Below are positions 22,150 to 23,047 of a DNA stretch of 23,047 bases, one piece after another (within the stretch, counting starts at the first letter, position 1; each line of letters opens with the position of its first letter). The notes under the pieces were generated by a model. That model saw nothing but the letters and a program-made list of their open reading frames with translations, had not been told where the DNA came from and did no database searches. This stretch comes from SIG438 sp034117945 (GTDB lineage: Bacteria > Bacillota > Clostridia > HGM11514). The stretch covers positions 1 to 23,047 of the forward strand of contig JAXEOR010000013.1 of NCBI GenBank assembly GCA_034117945.1, read 5' to 3'. The position numbers and the translations under genes were made by a program.

Positions 22150-22545
22150 TTATAAAATAATAGATTGAATTGCGTTAAAGAAATATCCCACAAGGATCAT
22201 TCCTATGGTGCAGATTGCAATGAAGATGCCGAGCAGCTTGGGTTTTACCGCTTTGCGCAGCATAATCATAGATGGCAGAGACAAAGTGGTTACTCCCATC
22301 ATAAAGGAAAGAACAACACCAAGCTGTGCTCCTTTTGCAAGCAGTGCTTCGGCAATCGGAATGGTGCCGAAGATATCCGCATACATCGGTACTCCGGCGA
22401 TAGTGGCGATGACAACACCCAAAGGATTTCCGCTGCCGAGTATTTGAACGATGATATCTTCTGGAATCCAATTATGAATCACCGCACCAACACCCACGCC
22501 GATCAGAACATACAATGATAGTTGATGCAACATGTGCGCCGTCAC
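22150..22545 (-). CDS. Permease, ArsP/DUF318-type, N-terminally truncated (only C-terminal about 120 aa)
   Basis: Hydrophobic protein resembling the C-terminal third of putative permeases of the ArsP/SO_0444 (PF03773) group, which transport organoarsenicals or other soft-metal species. Visible are SLYVLIGVGVGAVIHNWIP, ATIAGVPMYADIFGTIPIAE, LGVVLSFMMGVTTLSLPSM and a final helix. Full-length members have about 300 or more residues, so more than half is missing. Homology extends to about 22515; the remaining codons to the ATG at 22545 are the reverse strand of the transposase and not native. There is no ribosome binding site at 22545. It is a gene fragment, cut either by rearrangement or by an assembly join. 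Confidence 0.75.
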   Translation of the reverse strand: MTAHMLHQLSLYVLIGVGVGAVIHNWIPEDIIVQILGSGNPLGVVIATIAGVPMYADIFGTIPIAEALLAKGAQLGVVLSFMMGVTTLSLPSMIMLRKAVKPKLLGIFIAICTIGMILVGYFFNAIQSIIL

Positions 22546-23047
22546 AAATCAAGTATCCACAGGATACGGAGCTTTTGAATGAAGCTCGTGAAATAACCGA
22601 GAAAGTTATAGATGAGCTTCATGCTCCCGGAAGCGGTAAAAAACCGCGTACATATCGTAAAAAGGCAAGGAAACAGTATCTTCAGATAGCCCGTTCAAAG
22701 AAAAGAACGGCGAAAAAAGTACGCAAAGCCATAGGTCAGCAGCTTTCCTATATCAAAAGAAACTTAAAAACAATTGAAAATTTACCGGTAAAAACAGATA
22801 ACTTGCCTAAACAACTTAGAGCAAAACTTGAAACAGTAAAAAAGTTATATGAGCAGCAAAAGTACATGTATGATAATCATACCCATAGTGTGCCGGACAG
22901 AATTGTCAGCATCAGTCAGCCATGGCTGAGACCTATAGTCAGAGGCAAGACAAAATCGCCGGTTGAATTTGGAGCAAAGCTTGATATCAGCGTTGTAAAT
23001 GGATTTACACGGCTTGAATATCATAGCTTTGACGCATATAACGAAGC
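22515..23047 (+). CDS. IS5-family-like transposase, truncated at the 5' end and running off the window
   Basis: From 22515 the plus frame reads MIVDATCAPSQIKYPQDTEL, then LLNEAREITEKVIDELHAPG, KKPRTYRKKARKQYLQIARS, KAIGQQLSYIKRNLKTIE, LYEQQKYMYDNHTHSVPDRI, VSISQPWLRPIVRGKTKSPV and EFGAKLDISVVNGFTRLEYH. This is the central region of the long IS5/IS1182-type DDE transposases: VDAT holds the first catalytic Asp, and FDAYNE lies before the later acidic residues. Roughly the first 190 residues expected in this family are absent, as is any left terminal repeat. The frame stays open to the last base. The ATG at 22515 is only an internal Met at the junction. Its A-rich codon use differs somewhat from the neighbouring genes. 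Confidence 0.88.
   Translation, partial: MIVDATCAPSQIKYPQDTELLNEAREITEKVIDELHAPGSGKKPRTYRKKARKQYLQIARSKKRTAKKVRKAIGQQLSYIKRNLKTIENLPVKTDNLPKQLRAKLETVKKLYEQQKYMYDNHTHSVPDRIVSISQPWLRPIVRGKTKSPVEFGAKLDISVVNGFTRLEYHSFDAYNE

Noticed and set aside
1..23047. CRISPR arrays, tRNA, rRNA or riboswitch structures
   Set aside because: No regularly spaced repeats, tRNA-like cloverleaf or riboswitch core that I can recognise was seen on either strand; a covariance-model scan was not possible.

Overview
The window looks like a Gram-positive member of the Clostridia (Bacillota), probably a gut-associated, carbohydrate-using species. The evidence is strong AGGAGG-type ribosome binding sites, frequent TTG and GTG starts, sigma-A promoters with extended -10 elements, a Big_2/InlB-like secreted protein, and a DUF4830-type lipoprotein. 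All family names come from motif recognition by eye; no search was run.

Layout. (1) 2-6133, plus strand: a tightly packed run of the 3' end of murD, three consecutive M42-peptidase-like genes, an F5/8C-like protein, an HD-domain phosphohydrolase and a Cys-X5-Arg phosphatase. The third M42 paralogue has lost most active-site residues. (2) 6153-9651: an AraC/cupin regulator divergent from an unusual TIM-barrel glycoside hydrolase and an N-acylglucosamine 2-epimerase, which together read as an amino-sugar utilisation module. (3) 9652-12163: a 330-bp gap with a possible coding remnant, a large secreted multi-domain protein with its terminator, and a truncated YgjV-like fragment. (4) 12183-16170, minus strand: a MATE exporter, an orphan sugar-ABC ATPase, an RsuA-type pseudouridine synthase and a small lipoprotein. 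(5) 16374-19172: a LacI regulator with a clear operator over its own promoter, followed by two xylose-isomerase-like TIM-barrel enzymes. (6) 19289-21635: an AraC regulator divergent from a GH4 glycosidase. (7) 21762-23047: a cysteine-rich thioredoxin-fold protein after a permease that has lost its N-terminus, fused head to head with a transposase that has also lost its N-terminus.

How the genes fit together. Regions 2, 5 and 6 are three sugar modules, each a regulator plus one or two enzymes with no dedicated transporter genes. The lone MalK/MsmK-type ATPase in region 4 could energise sugar importers encoded elsewhere. The most unusual element is the M42 trio, in which two apparently intact peptidases are translationally linked to a predicted inactive paralogue. 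This suggests a hetero-oligomeric aminopeptidase particle. The right edge shows a rearrangement or an assembly join.
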